This document shows, piece after piece, positions 43,360-52,557 of a DNA stretch of 64,000 nt; within the stretch, counting starts at the first letter, position 1; the number at the start of each line of letters is the position of its first letter. This stretch comes from Acidobacteriota bacterium (lineage in GTDB: Bacteria > Acidobacteriota > Blastocatellia > UBA7656). The DNA lies in NCBI GenBank assembly GCA_016201275.1, contig JACQDB010000107.1, positions 1 through 64,000 on the forward strand. Direction: 5' to 3'. Below the pieces are notes generated by a model, which ran no database searches, was not told the DNA's origin, and worked only from the letters and a program-made list of their open reading frames with translations. The position numbers and the translations under genes were made by a program.

Positions 43360-44649
43360 TTACTGCGTCCCGCTTTTGCCGAATTTACTCTTCATCATTT
43401 CACCGGCGCGGTCGCTCGATATAGTCAAGTCGGCATCCACGCGCTTGCCGGTGCTGGTCACTTTCATGTGCGACAACAATTCGGCCACGTCCGGACTGCT
43501 GTTCTTGCGAAACGCTCGCATCAAGGTAAACAGGCCGTTCAAATCTCGCGCCAATCGGACTGCATCATCCGGGGTTGGCGCAAAACCGGTGATGGAAAGT
43601 CGCGCCATCTTTTCGGTCAAGTCCAGCTTGATGGTGTTGGAAGTTAAAACCGATAAAGGGCCGAGGGCGTGCGATTCGCCGAGATTCCACAAGATCGCTT
43701 TGGCCTGGGTGTCAATGTAGTTGTTGCCCGATGATCGCATCGTCTTGATGTTCGAGATCGTGCCATCTTTCTCGACGTTGAAACTCAACATTAACGAGAG
43801 ATTGGTGACATCCACTTTGGCAAAACCAATCTGGTACATATTATAGACTTTGCCAAGAATATCTTTGATCGGCGCTTCGTTGATTTCGCCAAACTTGGCC
43901 GGGGCCTCGTTGGTTTTCTGCGCTTCGGCTTTGGCTTGCGCGGCCTTGTCTTTGGCTTCCTGTTCGGCCTTGGCCTGAGCGATTTTTTCTTCTTCGCTCT
44001 TGCGGCGTTCTTCTTCCAGACGTTTGCGTTCTTCTTCGCGTTTGCGGCGCTCTTCTTCGGCGCGGCGCAGGCATTCCCGCGCCTGTATCTCTTCAAGCGA
44101 CAGCGTGTTTTCCAGCGACTGCCCCGCCAACTTCAACGCCGGAGGCACAACCGCAATCAGCTTGTCATCATATTGCCGATAGGGTTTGTTGACGACACGC
44201 AAATTTGCGTAAGGCGCGATGATGGCAAGGTAGAGCATATAAGTGATGAACACCGCGTGAAAAGTGGCCGAAACACTGAGCAACGAAATTAATAAAGGGC
44301 TGCGTTTGGTGTGACGTTTCTGCGCCGAATAGACATATGAAGTGAATTCCACGACGGCAGTGTAAGCCGGTTGATAGAGGTAGCCGATGGAAATCGCATC
44401 GGGCGACAACAGCGATTTCATGAATTGAATCGGATGCCGGGAGAGGCTGACCACCTCTTCAATGAAATTGTTGGCCAAACTCAAAGGCAACCAAGCGGTG
44501 ATCGCATCGGGCAGCAAAGCGGCGCGCAGATAAGCCATTGGACTGGCGCTCATTTCCGTCGGCAAGTCGCGCAACTCGCGCACCAGCCGGGCGATAAAAA
44601 GCTCGTGTCGCATCAGCGTGAAAATTTCTTTGTGGCGTTCTTCTGGCAT
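43360..44649 (-). CDS. TonB-like energy transducer with long charged linker
   Basis: 429 residues. An N-terminal soluble part (1-125) precedes one membrane segment (about 142-167, LLSVSATFHAVFITYMLYLAIIAPYA). A highly charged coiled-coil linker follows (about 196-255, EERRKREEERKRLEEERRKS, then Ala/Lys/Gln-rich). The C-terminal domain (about 260-429) resembles TonB_C in its core (FNVEKDGTISNIKTMRSSGN, DTQAKAILWNLGES). Such proteins couple the proton gradient to outer-membrane transporters or act as TolA-like tethers. The extra N-terminal domain before the membrane segment is not usual for TonB. No ExbB/ExbD is nearby. The 175-base region between this gene and the convergent epimerase-family gene has no clear terminator. 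Confidence 0.7.
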   Translation of the reverse strand: MPEERHKEIFTLMRHELFIARLVRELRDLPTEMSASPMAYLRAALLPDAITAWLPLSLANNFIEEVVSLSRHPIQFMKSLLSPDAISIGYLYQPAYTAVVEFTSYVYSAQKRHTKRSPLLISLLSVSATFHAVFITYMLYLAIIAPYANLRVVNKPYRQYDDKLIAVVPPALKLAGQSLENTLSLEEIQARECLRRAEEERRKREEERKRLEEERRKSEEEKIAQAKAEQEAKDKAAQAKAEAQKTNEAPAKFGEINEAPIKDILGKVYNMYQIGFAKVDVTNLSLMLSFNVEKDGTISNIKTMRSSGNNYIDTQAKAILWNLGESHALGPLSVLTSNTIKLDLTEKMARLSITGFAPTPDDAVRLARDLNGLFTLMRAFRKNSSPDVAELLSHMKVTSTGKRVDADLTISSDRAGEMMKSKFGKSGTQ

Positions 44650-44697
44650 ACTTTTTCAAACGCTTTTTTCAAGCAGGTGTTCATCTTTTCGCGTGCG

Positions 44698-44850
44698 GGT
44701 TATTGGTTATTGGTTACTGGTTATTGGTTACTGGTTACTGGTTACTGGTTTTTCGGCGACCTTGCTGATGTACAGCGAATACCAATAACCAGTAATCAAT
44801 AACCAATAACCAGTAACCAGTAACCAATAACCAGTAACCAGTAACCAAAT
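44698..44850. repeat. Heptamer tandem repeat arranged as a large palindrome
   Basis: Seven GGTTATT/GGTTACT units (44698-44746) face nine or ten AACCAATA/CCAGTA-type heptamers (44781-44850) across a loop of about 30 bases. Heptameric short tandem repeats (STRR) are known from cyanobacteria; here two arrays are inverted so the transcript could fold into one long hairpin. The right edge overlaps the stop codon of the aldo/keto reductase gene. Confidence 0.75.
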
Positions 44851-45959
44851 TATTGCGAAAACAGCTTCATAAATTCATCAACCGAAGCGGGCGGCGTTTG
44901 CGCCACTTGTAAATTTTCTTCTACGTGCGAGCGATTGCTCATGCCGACCAGCGCCGTGGTTACGCACGGCGTCGAGCGCACGAATTGAATGGCGCGTTGC
45001 GCGTCGGTTTTGAATTGTGAAAAGGTTTCTGCGACAAATGGGGGCAGCCCCTGTGACAGTTGCGATTGTAAAATGGAAGCACTGCACATAACTGTTACTC
45101 CCAGTTTTTCGGCGGCCATCAGCGGCGAAGCCAACTCGCCCTTGACCGTTTGATTCTCCAGCGTCAAGGCTTCCGGCATCGCCAAATTATGCGGCAGTTG
45201 AATGACTCGAAAGTGATGTTCCGTTCCCGCCACATCTTCCGCCACTTCCAACAATTCCGCAAGCGCCAGGTAGCCTTTGGCGGTAGGCGGTTGGCGAAAG
45301 CCGTTCCACGTCGCCACGCCGTAAAGTTGAATCTTGCCGTCCTGAACGGCGCTTTCCAGATAGCCGAAAGCGGCGCGCAGGCGATGCAGAAATTCGCTGC
45401 GCGTTACTTTGTCGAGTTGCGTTTCGGGATTGTGTATATAGTAAATGTCTATGGTGTCGAGGCGCAGATTTTTCAAGCTCTGATGAAGTTGATTCTCCAG
45501 ATAGCTCGGCGACATACAATGGCTGCCGCCTACGATGTCTTCGACGGACGCCGCGCCGGTGTTGATGAGGTTGTCCATAATCCAGGCGCGAGCGTCAGCC
45601 GGTGGTTGATGGTCAAAAGGGAAGTACCCGCCTTTGCTGGCGACGACGATTTCATCGCGGTGGGCTTTGCCGGAATCGAACAGTTGCGCGAGCGCCGCCC
45701 CGATAGCGCGTTCGCTGCGTTGAAAGCGATAATTGATGGCCGAATCGAAGACGTTGCAGCCAAGTTCGACGGCGCGTTTGATGGCTTCTTGATAGAGTTT
45801 GTCAGTAGCGTCGTCCCAATGTCCCAGATACGTGCCAAGCCCTATCGAAGAGATACGGAGTTCCTGTTGCTGGCGAAAATGTTCGGGCGCGGTCATGGCG
45901 CTCAAGCGTTCGGCATAGCGGCGCGTCCCTGCTGGCGTGGCTCCTAAAGCTGTGGTCAT
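44850..45959 (-). CDS. Aldo/keto reductase
   Basis: 369 residues from the ATG at 45959 (GGGAG upstream); an extension to 46058 lacks support. AKR barrel with tetrad elements: FDSAINYRFQRSE (Asp, Tyr), VVASKGGYFPFD (Lys), and DIYYIHNPETQ (His). It continues QFVRSTPCVTTALVGMSNRSHVEEN, the NADP-binding C-terminal segment. Probably cytoplasmic NADPH-dependent reduction of an aldehyde or ketone; substrate unknown. The next gene on the strand is the TonB-like protein, after the heptamer array. Confidence 0.9.
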   Translation of the reverse strand: MTTALGATPAGTRRYAERLSAMTAPEHFRQQQELRISSIGLGTYLGHWDDATDKLYQEAIKRAVELGCNVFDSAINYRFQRSERAIGAALAQLFDSGKAHRDEIVVASKGGYFPFDHQPPADARAWIMDNLINTGAASVEDIVGGSHCMSPSYLENQLHQSLKNLRLDTIDIYYIHNPETQLDKVTRSEFLHRLRAAFGYLESAVQDGKIQLYGVATWNGFRQPPTAKGYLALAELLEVAEDVAGTEHHFRVIQLPHNLAMPEALTLENQTVKGELASPLMAAEKLGVTVMCSASILQSQLSQGLPPFVAETFSQFKTDAQRAIQFVRSTPCVTTALVGMSNRSHVEENLQVAQTPPASVDEFMKLFSQ

Positions 45960-46188
45960 GCGTGTCTCCCTGTGCCTGAAATGAAAGGGCAATTGTAGCA
46001 GAGGCGCAGAGATAAGTTGAACGAAATCGGAGGCCGACGTAGGAGCGCGCCGTGTCATCCCTCAACAGAAACGCGGGTGCGGCGGATGCAGAGTGCAGGG
46101 CTACAGATATTTTTTCAGGCAAGCCAGCACGCGCTTTTCCTATGCGTCCGGTCTGGCCTTGTACCGATCAAGGTGTCCCGCGCTTTTA

Positions 46189-46677
46189 TCAGCCGAGATA
46201 TTTTTGAATCTGGCGGCGGAATCCGGCGTAATAAGCCGCTCCCCATAAAGGTGTTTGATCGAAGTAATAGAGTTGATGGCGCGGCGCATCGTAAGCGACG
46301 CGCAGCTCTCCGGCAGACCAGTGACTCGGCGGGGTTTCGGTTTTGATGGCGTGCATGGTCGCGTCATCTACATTGCGGGCGATGGAGACGGCGAAACTCC
46401 AGACGCTTTCAAATAGACCGCAGGGCAGGGAACTCGTCCGCGTCTGCATGGCGTAGTTGAAAGCGTCGGTGGAGAAGCGCCGCATCATGGTGACATCCAG
46501 GTAATCGAAATCGGCAAAAATGAAATAGGTTTCGACATTGCCAAACTTGGTGATTTCAAATTGCGAGCGATGCGCCACGATCTTGAAACCATGCTGGTTG
46601 CGAAGGGCAAATCCCTCTGCGGTCAGGCGCTGTAGCGCTGTCTGTAACCAATAATCTATTCTTGCCGAATGCTCCAT
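46189..46677 (-). CDS. Conserved protein of unknown function
   Basis: 162 residues; ATG at 46677 after ACAGGAGA. MEHSARIDYWLQTALQRLTAEGFAL opens a single soluble domain with two Cys and many aromatic residues (FADFDYLDVTMMRRFSTDAF, YYFDQTPLWGAAYYAGFRRQ). No family recognised. It begins 30 bases after the stop of the gene at 46708-47286 on the same strand, so the two are probably an operon. Confidence 0.7.
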   Translation of the reverse strand: MEHSARIDYWLQTALQRLTAEGFALRNQHGFKIVAHRSQFEITKFGNVETYFIFADFDYLDVTMMRRFSTDAFNYAMQTRTSSLPCGLFESVWSFAVSIARNVDDATMHAIKTETPPSHWSAGELRVAYDAPRHQLYYFDQTPLWGAAYYAGFRRQIQKYLG

Positions 46678-46707
46678 TCTTCTCCTGTCCGCCAAAGTCG
46701 TCACCGC

Positions 46708-47286
46708 TTATTGAACTTTTTTAATGCTCATCACCAATTCTTTATAGCCTGCGGCGTGGGTCTCGGCTTTTTCGATAGACACAAAGGTCAGCACGATGAT
46801 GGGCTTTTTGCCTTGTAATAAATCTACGCTCCAATGCACGGAAACGCCTTCTACTTCGCCGGTTCCGCCCTTCGCAAAATGCTCCATGCCGTTGTGCTGA
46901 TCCTGCTGCGACGGATCGGTGATTTTCATGTTCTTGATGGTTTTGGCAAGTTCCTGATCGAGGGCTTTGACTGCTTCTGCAAAGGTATTTTCGGCGGGAA
47001 CCCAGAAGACCACAGCGAAACTGTTATCCGGCGCAGTGACGGTTATCTGTTCGCCATCCGGTTCGGCTTTCCAACCTTTAGGCAAGTGAAACTGTATGCC
47101 TGCATCCTTGTGCGTAAACGTATCATCGCCTTGTTCCAGTGCTGTAACCGGTTGTCGCACGGTTGCCACATCGGTAGCCGCAAGCGTGGCGTGGGCTGGT
47201 ATTAATGAGTGCATGGCATTTGCCTTGCCGCTGCCGATTAGCAACAGCGCAACGAAAAGCCCTGCAAAAATATGGGAAATTTTCAA
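46708..47286 (-). CDS. Secreted protein of unknown function (DUF1795-like)
   Basis: 192 residues. The TTG at 47286, with GGAGG eight bases upstream, is preferred over an in-frame TTG at 47301 that overlaps the SD. Signal peptide KISHIFAGLFVALLLIGSGKANA. Mature domain: FTHKDAGIQFHLPKGWKAEP, then TVTAPDNSFAVVFWVPAEN and a C-terminal KPIIVLTFVSIEKAETHAAG, the pattern of small beta domains that bind or bury hydrophobic ligands (inference). First gene of a likely two-gene operon. Confidence 0.7.
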   Translation of the reverse strand: MKISHIFAGLFVALLLIGSGKANAMHSLIPAHATLAATDVATVRQPVTALEQGDDTFTHKDAGIQFHLPKGWKAEPDGEQITVTAPDNSFAVVFWVPAENTFAEAVKALDQELAKTIKNMKITDPSQQDQHNGMEHFAKGGTGEVEGVSVHWSVDLLQGKKPIIVLTFVSIEKAETHAAGYKELVMSIKKVQ

Positions 47287-47362
47287 TTCAGTATCCTCCA
47301 AAATCAGGGTGTACGAAGCGCCTGCATTGTAACCAAGATGCGAACGGAATACTAGAGTCTAA

Positions 47363-47602
47363 AACGCGCAACAAGTTCTGCTCAAAGCGGGCGCGAAGGT
47401 TGATGCAGGATTAGATGATGGGCGAACCCCTTTAATGCTGGCAGTAACTATTGGAGTACCCGGCATTGTAAAATTGTTGATTGACGCAGGCGCAAATCTG
47501 AATCTACGAGATCAGCATGGAAAAACTGCGTTGCAATGGGCGATGGAGAGTGACAACAACAACATGATTGAACTGCTTAAAAAGGCTGGAGCCAAAGAGT
47601 AA
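47363..47602 (+). pseudogene. Ankyrin-repeat protein, C-terminal remnant
   Basis: The frame after the stop at 47360 reads NAQQVLLKAGAKVDAG LDDGRTPLMLAVTIG ... KLLIDAGANLNLRDQHGKTA LQWAMESDNN ... LLKKAGAKE and stops at 47600-47602. This is two and a half ankyrin repeats with no start codon, so the gene's front is lost. It is followed within about ten bases by RHS coding sequence, so a deletion or recombination has joined two unrelated genes. Confidence 0.65.
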
Positions 47603-47612
47603 GCTTATCACC

Positions 47613-49330
47613 AACTCTGCTTATGATGCGTTGAAACGCTTGCCGGGAATTACGTACAACAGCACGCGGTGAGCAATGTGGCCTCGACCGGCGAGGTGAC
47701 GATGACCTACGACACGAGTCAAACGAGCGCCACCAACGGCTTGCTGTTGTCCACCAGTGTCGGCGCGAATTATGTGGAGAGCTACAGCTACAACGGCAAT
47801 AATCAAGTGGCAGCGGTGGCGCGGACGATAGACGCGAAGAGTTACACGACGAGCTACGAGTACAATCAAGCCCCGAATTGGCAGAACGGCAACACTGGAT
47901 ACTTGACCAACGTGACCTACAACACGGTGGGACAAGTGACGGGGTTGACGCTGGGCAACGGCGTAGTCGAGAGCTACGGCTACGATTCCCAGCGATTGCA
48001 ACTGACTTCGCAGACCGCGACCAAGGGCGCGACCAGCTTGATGAACTTGAGCTACAGCTATCAAGCCACGGCGGGACAAAACGGCGCGACTTCGACGGCA
48101 GGCAACAGCGGTCAGTTGATGAACATAGCGGGAACGATCAACTCTCAGACGGAGAGCGCGGCTTACACTTACGACAATCTCGGCAGACTGGCGACCTCAA
48201 ATCAGACGACTAATGGAGTGTCGGTACAACGGCGATTCGTCTATGACCGTTGGGGCAATCGCACCAGCGAGTATGACGCGACCAGCGGTGGCACACAGAT
48301 TCAGAGTGTTGCCTTGCAACAAAGCGGCGGCGCGCCGACCAATCGCCTGAGCAGCGTCACCACTGGCAGCACGACGCTGAATTACAGTTATGACGCAGCA
48401 GGAAACGTCACCAACGATGGCGTACACACTTACACCTACGACGCCGAGAATCGCGTAGTGAATGTGGATGGCGGCGCGACCGCGAGTTATGGATACGACC
48501 AGCAGAACCGGCGAGTGAAGAAAGTCATTAGTTCAACGACAACGCATTGTGTGTGGGATGGTGGACAAGTTTTAGCGGAACACAACGGCAGCACAGGTGC
48601 GGTGATAACCAACTACACCTATGCGGGAAGCCGGATGATAAACAAGATGACAGGCGGCACGACGAGTTATTTCTTGAGCGATAGATTGAGCGCGAGGCTG
48701 ACTCTTGACTCAAGCGGCAATGTGATCGGCAGACAAGCGCATTTGCCATTTGGCGAAGACTTGAATGCCAGCGGCACGACCGACAAGCACAAAATGACCA
48801 GTTATGAGCGCGAGACGGAAACCGGCACGGATTACGCGGTCAATAGAAGCTACTCGGCAGGTATAGGCAGATTTCAATCAGCAGATCCATATCGTATGCG
48901 CGGCGGTATAAATGACCCACAAAGTTTGAATAGATTTAGTTACACACGCAATGATCCGATAGACAGAATCGATCCGTTGGGATTGAGTGATATAATAATT
49001 ACTTTCCCTTGTGAAGGCTCTGAATGCAGTCTGCCAATAGTTGATTTTCCTGTCAATGGACGTCCCCGCCCCCATATTTATACAGACGGTGAGCCGAGGC
49101 CCGGCGACAAGGGTTTATCACCAATAAATTACGATGCGATCATCGCAGAGGCGATTGCTCTTACAATACTTGTCTTGTCCGAGGATAATAGTTGTAGCCG
49201 TTTTTTTGGCGGCTCAGGCAAGGCGCTTGAAGTTTTAGATCAATTTGGGCCACGAATAATGGCTGGTTTCATAGATAATCAGGATACGTCAACTGGGATC
49301 AGGATGCGCGTTAGGGCGAGCGCATCTTAA
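47613..49330 (+). pseudogene. RHS/YD-repeat protein, 5'-truncated, frameshifted and interrupted by an insertion sequence
   Basis: The RHS homology starts abruptly at about 47613 in a frame reading AYDALKRLPGITYNSTR and ending in a stop at 47670-47672. It then continues in another frame (from 47669, SNVASTGEVTMTYDTSQTSA), so a frameshift lies near 47660-47680. YD-type repeats run to the RHS core (GRFQSADPYRMRGGINDPQS, then NDPIDRIDPLGL, ending about 48985). The variable tip (SDIIITFPCEGSECSLPIVD onward) is cut by the IS at 49312; the TAA stop at 49328-49330 lies in the IS terminal repeat. The gene cannot make a normal RHS product. Confidence 0.75.
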
Positions 49331-50527
49331 TTTCTAAGAACTTTAAGTAGATAGGTTTCATCCCAGCCGGCTTTGAGTCGCTTTGATTTGATGCCGGCCT
49401 TCAAGCTTTTCTCCTGTTTGAGCAAATTCAATGCAAGATGTCTTAATGTCGCCATATTCTCGGCTCCATTGCCTTTCCTAATGCGACTCTCGTCTTCTCG
49501 AAACGCAATGTCCAATACCCAAAGCAAAGAGTTCTCGATTGACCAAGGCCCGCGGATTGTCCGTCCGATCTCTTTGGCATCGGCGGCCAGACTGCTGATG
49601 TAATAGCGCCGCTCTACCGTGGTTTCTTTGCCGCTCATCGTTCTTTCGCTTTCGACCATGGCGATACTTTGCAAGCCGCGCCAGCCCTCTTTATTTCTCA
49701 ACCACGCGATGTCATCACTGGCATAGTAGCGCCGCACTTCGATTCGCCCGTGCTCTCCATCCACCGTTTGATGCTTGGTAAAGCTGGTTTCCTTGAACCG
49801 ATCTTTCAATGCCCAATCGAAGTATTGCTCGAGATCTTCATACAAATAGGGCTGATTCTTTTTCACCGCCAACACATAGTCAGTCTCTTTTTCGATGATC
49901 TGTTCGGCGATCTGCGTCTGACATCCCATCGCGTCTAGGGTGACAATACAGCCGGCAATTTCCAACATCGCCAGCAACTCCGGGATCGCCGTAATTTCAT
50001 TGCTCTTGTCATCGACTTTCACTTGCCCCAGCACTAGGCGATTTTCTTGCGCCCAGGCGCTCACCATATGGATAGCACCTTTCCCGGCGGGGCGGTCGTG
50101 CGAACGTCGCAGTTGTTTGCCGTCAATGGCAATCACCTCTGCTTTGGTCAGCTGCGCGACGCTTCCCACCCACTGGAGAAAAGCCTGTTGAAACTGCCGC
50201 GTATCCAGACGGGCAAAGACGCGACGAAACGTATCATGGGAAGGGATGCCGTTTTCGAGTTCAAGAAACGAGTGGAACCACTCCCTTTTGGCATTGCCAA
50301 AGAGTTCCAAATCTTCCCAAGAGTCGGCACCGCAGATAGTGGCGCAAATGGCGATGACTAAAATATCAATGAGCTGATGGCGCTTGGTGCGTTCAATGCG
50401 CGGGTCCGTGACGGTCGCAAAACAGTCTAGTAACGGTTGTGGGGCTTTTGCTTGCATTGTCGTCCTCCGATAATCAAGAATTTCCCGAAAGACCACATTT
50501 TATATAATTTAAGATGCGTTTGCCCTA
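49312..50527 (-). mobile_element. ISAs1-family insertion sequence, 1216 bp
   Basis: Terminal inverted repeats at 49312-49330 and 50509-50527 (TAGGGCRARCGCATCTTAA), and one transposase gene between. Flanks: ATGCGCGT to the left and GATACGGA to the right, so no 8-bp target duplication is visible. It is inserted in the RHS tip. The 60-codon frame to its right (50547-50729) could be displaced RHS tip but I cannot show this. Confidence 0.85.
49327..50457 (-). CDS. ISAs1-family transposase
   Basis: 376 residues from the ATG at 50457, with CGGAGGA upstream. N-terminal DDE_Tnp_1-associated domain (LLDCFATVTDPRIERTKRHQ, HDTFRRVFARLD), then the DDE catalytic domain with VIAIDGKQLRRS, VTLDAMGCQTQIAEQIIEKE and WSIENSLLWVLDIAFREDES. 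Length is normal and no frameshift is seen, so it is probably functional. Its stop overlaps the left terminal repeat. Confidence 0.93.
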   Translation of the reverse strand: MQAKAPQPLLDCFATVTDPRIERTKRHQLIDILVIAICATICGADSWEDLELFGNAKREWFHSFLELENGIPSHDTFRRVFARLDTRQFQQAFLQWVGSVAQLTKAEVIAIDGKQLRRSHDRPAGKGAIHMVSAWAQENRLVLGQVKVDDKSNEITAIPELLAMLEIAGCIVTLDAMGCQTQIAEQIIEKETDYVLAVKKNQPYLYEDLEQYFDWALKDRFKETSFTKHQTVDGEHGRIEVRRYYASDDIAWLRNKEGWRGLQSIAMVESERTMSGKETTVERRYYISSLAADAKEIGRTIRGPWSIENSLLWVLDIAFREDESRIRKGNGAENMATLRHLALNLLKQEKSLKAGIKSKRLKAGWDETYLLKVLRN

Positions 50528-50710
50528 GATACGGAGCAAGCTACTAATGACAGAGGCGCTGAGGTACACTAACAGTGAATTCGTATCCGGCGATGTCAGG
50601 TGTAGTTTTTTCATCTCCCTAGCATCGCCGATTCGAGTTCACAGAACAATCAAATTGGTAAAACACGAGAATCAGAGCGGCTGGCAAAACCCTGTACGGT
50701 GTATCCTATC

Positions 50711-50761
50711 GTTGAGCAGCAGTCTTTGACCGCGTATGCCGGTCAGAGACCGCTGCTCAAC
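50711..50761. terminator. 22-bp inverted repeat downstream of the IS
   Basis: GTTGAGCAGCAGTCTTTGACC at 50711 pairs with 50740-50761, apart from mismatches in the middle. The unit TTGAGCAGCGGTCTCTGACCG is also a component of composite repeats A, B and C. It lies 52 bases beyond the end of the hydrolase gene (transcribed leftward) and could end its transcript. No other feature in 50528-50812. Confidence 0.5.
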
Positions 50762-50812
50762 GGGTTTGATTTTTCCCTACTCGCAAATGAAAACCGCTCT
50801 ACGGTTGAAATT

Positions 50813-51835
50813 TCATTTGATGAACTCGTGGATGTATTGATTGATGAGCGCCGGTTGTTCGTGAATCACCCAGTGCGAGCCGTCGGCGATGCGCTTGATG
50901 GTCAGTTGCGGAACGTACTTGTCCAGCCCTTCGAGATTGCCGGTCAATAACGCCGTATCTTTTTCACCCCAAATGACCAGCGTCGGCACTTTGACGAGCA
51001 ACGAACTGTTGCCGACGCCGAACGTGCCTTGCGCCATTTCGCCGCTCGGCGTGGGCGGGCCAACTTTGGCGGCGCGATAATAATTCAAGCCGCCGGTCAA
51101 AGCGCCGGGTTGCGACCACGCCGCGAGGTAGGCTTCTTTGTCGGCTTCCGTGAAAAAACCTTTCTTCAAGCCTTCGCCCAAAACCGCCTGCACCAGCGCT
51201 CCATAGTTGTTGGCCGATAGTATCTGTTCGGCCTGCGCGCTGCGAAACATCAACATATATTGACTGGCTTTTTGTTGCGCCGGGTTGTGCGCCAACTCGC
51301 GTTGAAAGACGCCGGGATGCGGCGCGTTGATGATGACGAGCTTTTCCAGATTTTCTGGATGCGCGATGGCAAAGGCCCAAGCGATAGCGCCGCCCCAATC
51401 GTGCGCCACGAGGATAAATTTTTTGTGGCCTAATTTTTCGGCAAGCTGGCGCAGGTCTTCGATCATGTATTTGACTTCATACTTTTCCAGCTCGGCAGGC
51501 TTGGACGATAAATTATAGCCGCGCATATCGGGCGCGACCGCTGTATAAGTTTTGCCGAACTCTTCGAGTTGATTTTTGTACTCGTACCAGAATTCCGGAA
51601 ACCCATGCACAAAGAGGATTAATTTTTTGCCGTTGCCAGCCTTCGCATAATGCAGTTTGACGCCGTTTACCTCGGCGTATTCGTGGGTCAGCATAATTTT
51701 TTTAGCTCCCTTCATAGTGGTGGACTTTGCGCTTGCCGGTTTGTCCTGCGCTCCAACCCAGGCTCCCAGCCAGGCGATGGCCAGAACACTTGCCAACAGA
51801 CGCAGCAAGGCGTGCAGCTTTGGTGTCTTGATCAT
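50813..51835 (-). CDS. Exported alpha/beta hydrolase (epoxide-hydrolase-like)
   Basis: 340 residues; signal peptide with LLRLLASVLAIAWLGAWVGA. ILFVHGFPEFWYEYKNQLEE is the oxyanion-hole HGxP motif; the nucleophile elbow VAHDWGGAIAWAFA has Asp, as in epoxide hydrolases and dehalogenases; the acid is in LVIWGEKDTALL; the base is His in GSHWVIHEQP. It probably opens epoxides or cleaves esters or halides outside the cytoplasm. The substrate is unknown. No operon partner is apparent. Confidence 0.88.
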   Translation of the reverse strand: MIKTPKLHALLRLLASVLAIAWLGAWVGAQDKPASAKSTTMKGAKKIMLTHEYAEVNGVKLHYAKAGNGKKLILFVHGFPEFWYEYKNQLEEFGKTYTAVAPDMRGYNLSSKPAELEKYEVKYMIEDLRQLAEKLGHKKFILVAHDWGGAIAWAFAIAHPENLEKLVIINAPHPGVFQRELAHNPAQQKASQYMLMFRSAQAEQILSANNYGALVQAVLGEGLKKGFFTEADKEAYLAAWSQPGALTGGLNYYRAAKVGPPTPSGEMAQGTFGVGNSSLLVKVPTLVIWGEKDTALLTGNLEGLDKYVPQLTIKRIADGSHWVIHEQPALINQYIHEFIK

Positions 51836-51914
51836 TTCTTCACGTCTCCGTTGAGAAAAATTTTTTTGACGAACTTTTTATGATGCCGGAAGCGAATCCG
51901 TATATGGCGGCAGC

Positions 51915-52205
51915 TTACTTCTTGCCGGGTTTCTTTTGCGGATTGAGGTGCAACATCGGCGGCCCTTCGTAAATCGCCAAGCACCGCATACATCTGTGCA
52001 GGGTATTGCCGGGCGCAGCTTTGGCAACAAGATCAGGAGTCGCTGTACTCCATTGCTTGACGTGGCCTGTGCAATTTTCGCCCTTCTCGTTTTTGACTGT
52101 GCAGACGGTTTGACCGGTCAACAAAGGCAAATACGCGCCGGTCTTTTCCGTCGCTTGTTGAATGAATCTCGATTTGATGTCGGGAATGCCAACTGAACTC
52201 ATCAT
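51915..52205 (-). CDS. Small protein with Cys pairs, unknown function
   Basis: 96 residues; GGGGACAG precedes ATGATG (52205 or 52202). It carries Cys at VCTV and NCTG and a CxxC (LHRCMRCLAIYEG), which may bind one zinc; the C-terminus is Lys-rich. No signal peptide. I do not recognise the family. 52206-52522 to its left in transcription order holds no other gene. Confidence 0.55.
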   Translation of the reverse strand: MMSSVGIPDIKSRFIQQATEKTGAYLPLLTGQTVCTVKNEKGENCTGHVKQWSTATPDLVAKAAPGNTLHRCMRCLAIYEGPPMLHLNPQKKPGKK

Positions 52206-52522
52206 CTGTCCCCCGAAAAAAATTTGAACAAAGAATTTCGTGGCTATGTTATGGCACGCCTGCCGGATTGGTCAAACCACAGAAGTCCGGCGTCGAAAGT
52301 CTGGCGTCCGGCGGACGCCGTCTGCCGCTCATCATTTTCATACTTCTTCACAGGTCATCAAGCGCACATATTGGGGGCTGAAACGGGCTTCTGAAAAACT
52401 CCCCCACGCTCGCAACACAGGCAACCAACGACACCGAACGCCAGTTTTTCGGATGGCTGTCGGACTTCGAGCGCCGGAGGTTTTGAGCAACCTGGAACGG
52501 CGGACTTTTGGTGAAATAAGTG

Positions 52523-52551
52523 TTGTGCGCGGCAAAGGATGAACGTACAAT
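52523..52551 (+). promoter_or_regulatory. Candidate sigma-70 promoter
   Basis: TTGTGC at 52523-52528 and TACAAT at 52546-52551, 17 bases apart, four and five of six consensus bases. The predicted start is near 52558. It faces the terminator at 52594-52631 and no gene. Confidence 0.5.
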
Positions 52552-52557
52552 GCCAAT

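Noticed and set aside
50547-50729. 60-codon frame just beyond the insertion sequence
   Set aside because: It may be displaced RHS-tip DNA, but there is no SD, no domain and no duplicated target to show continuity.
52240-52542. 100-codon forward frame before the small-RNA promoter
   Set aside because: Start codon lacks an SD, composition is Arg-rich with no family, and the opposite strand has a similar frame.
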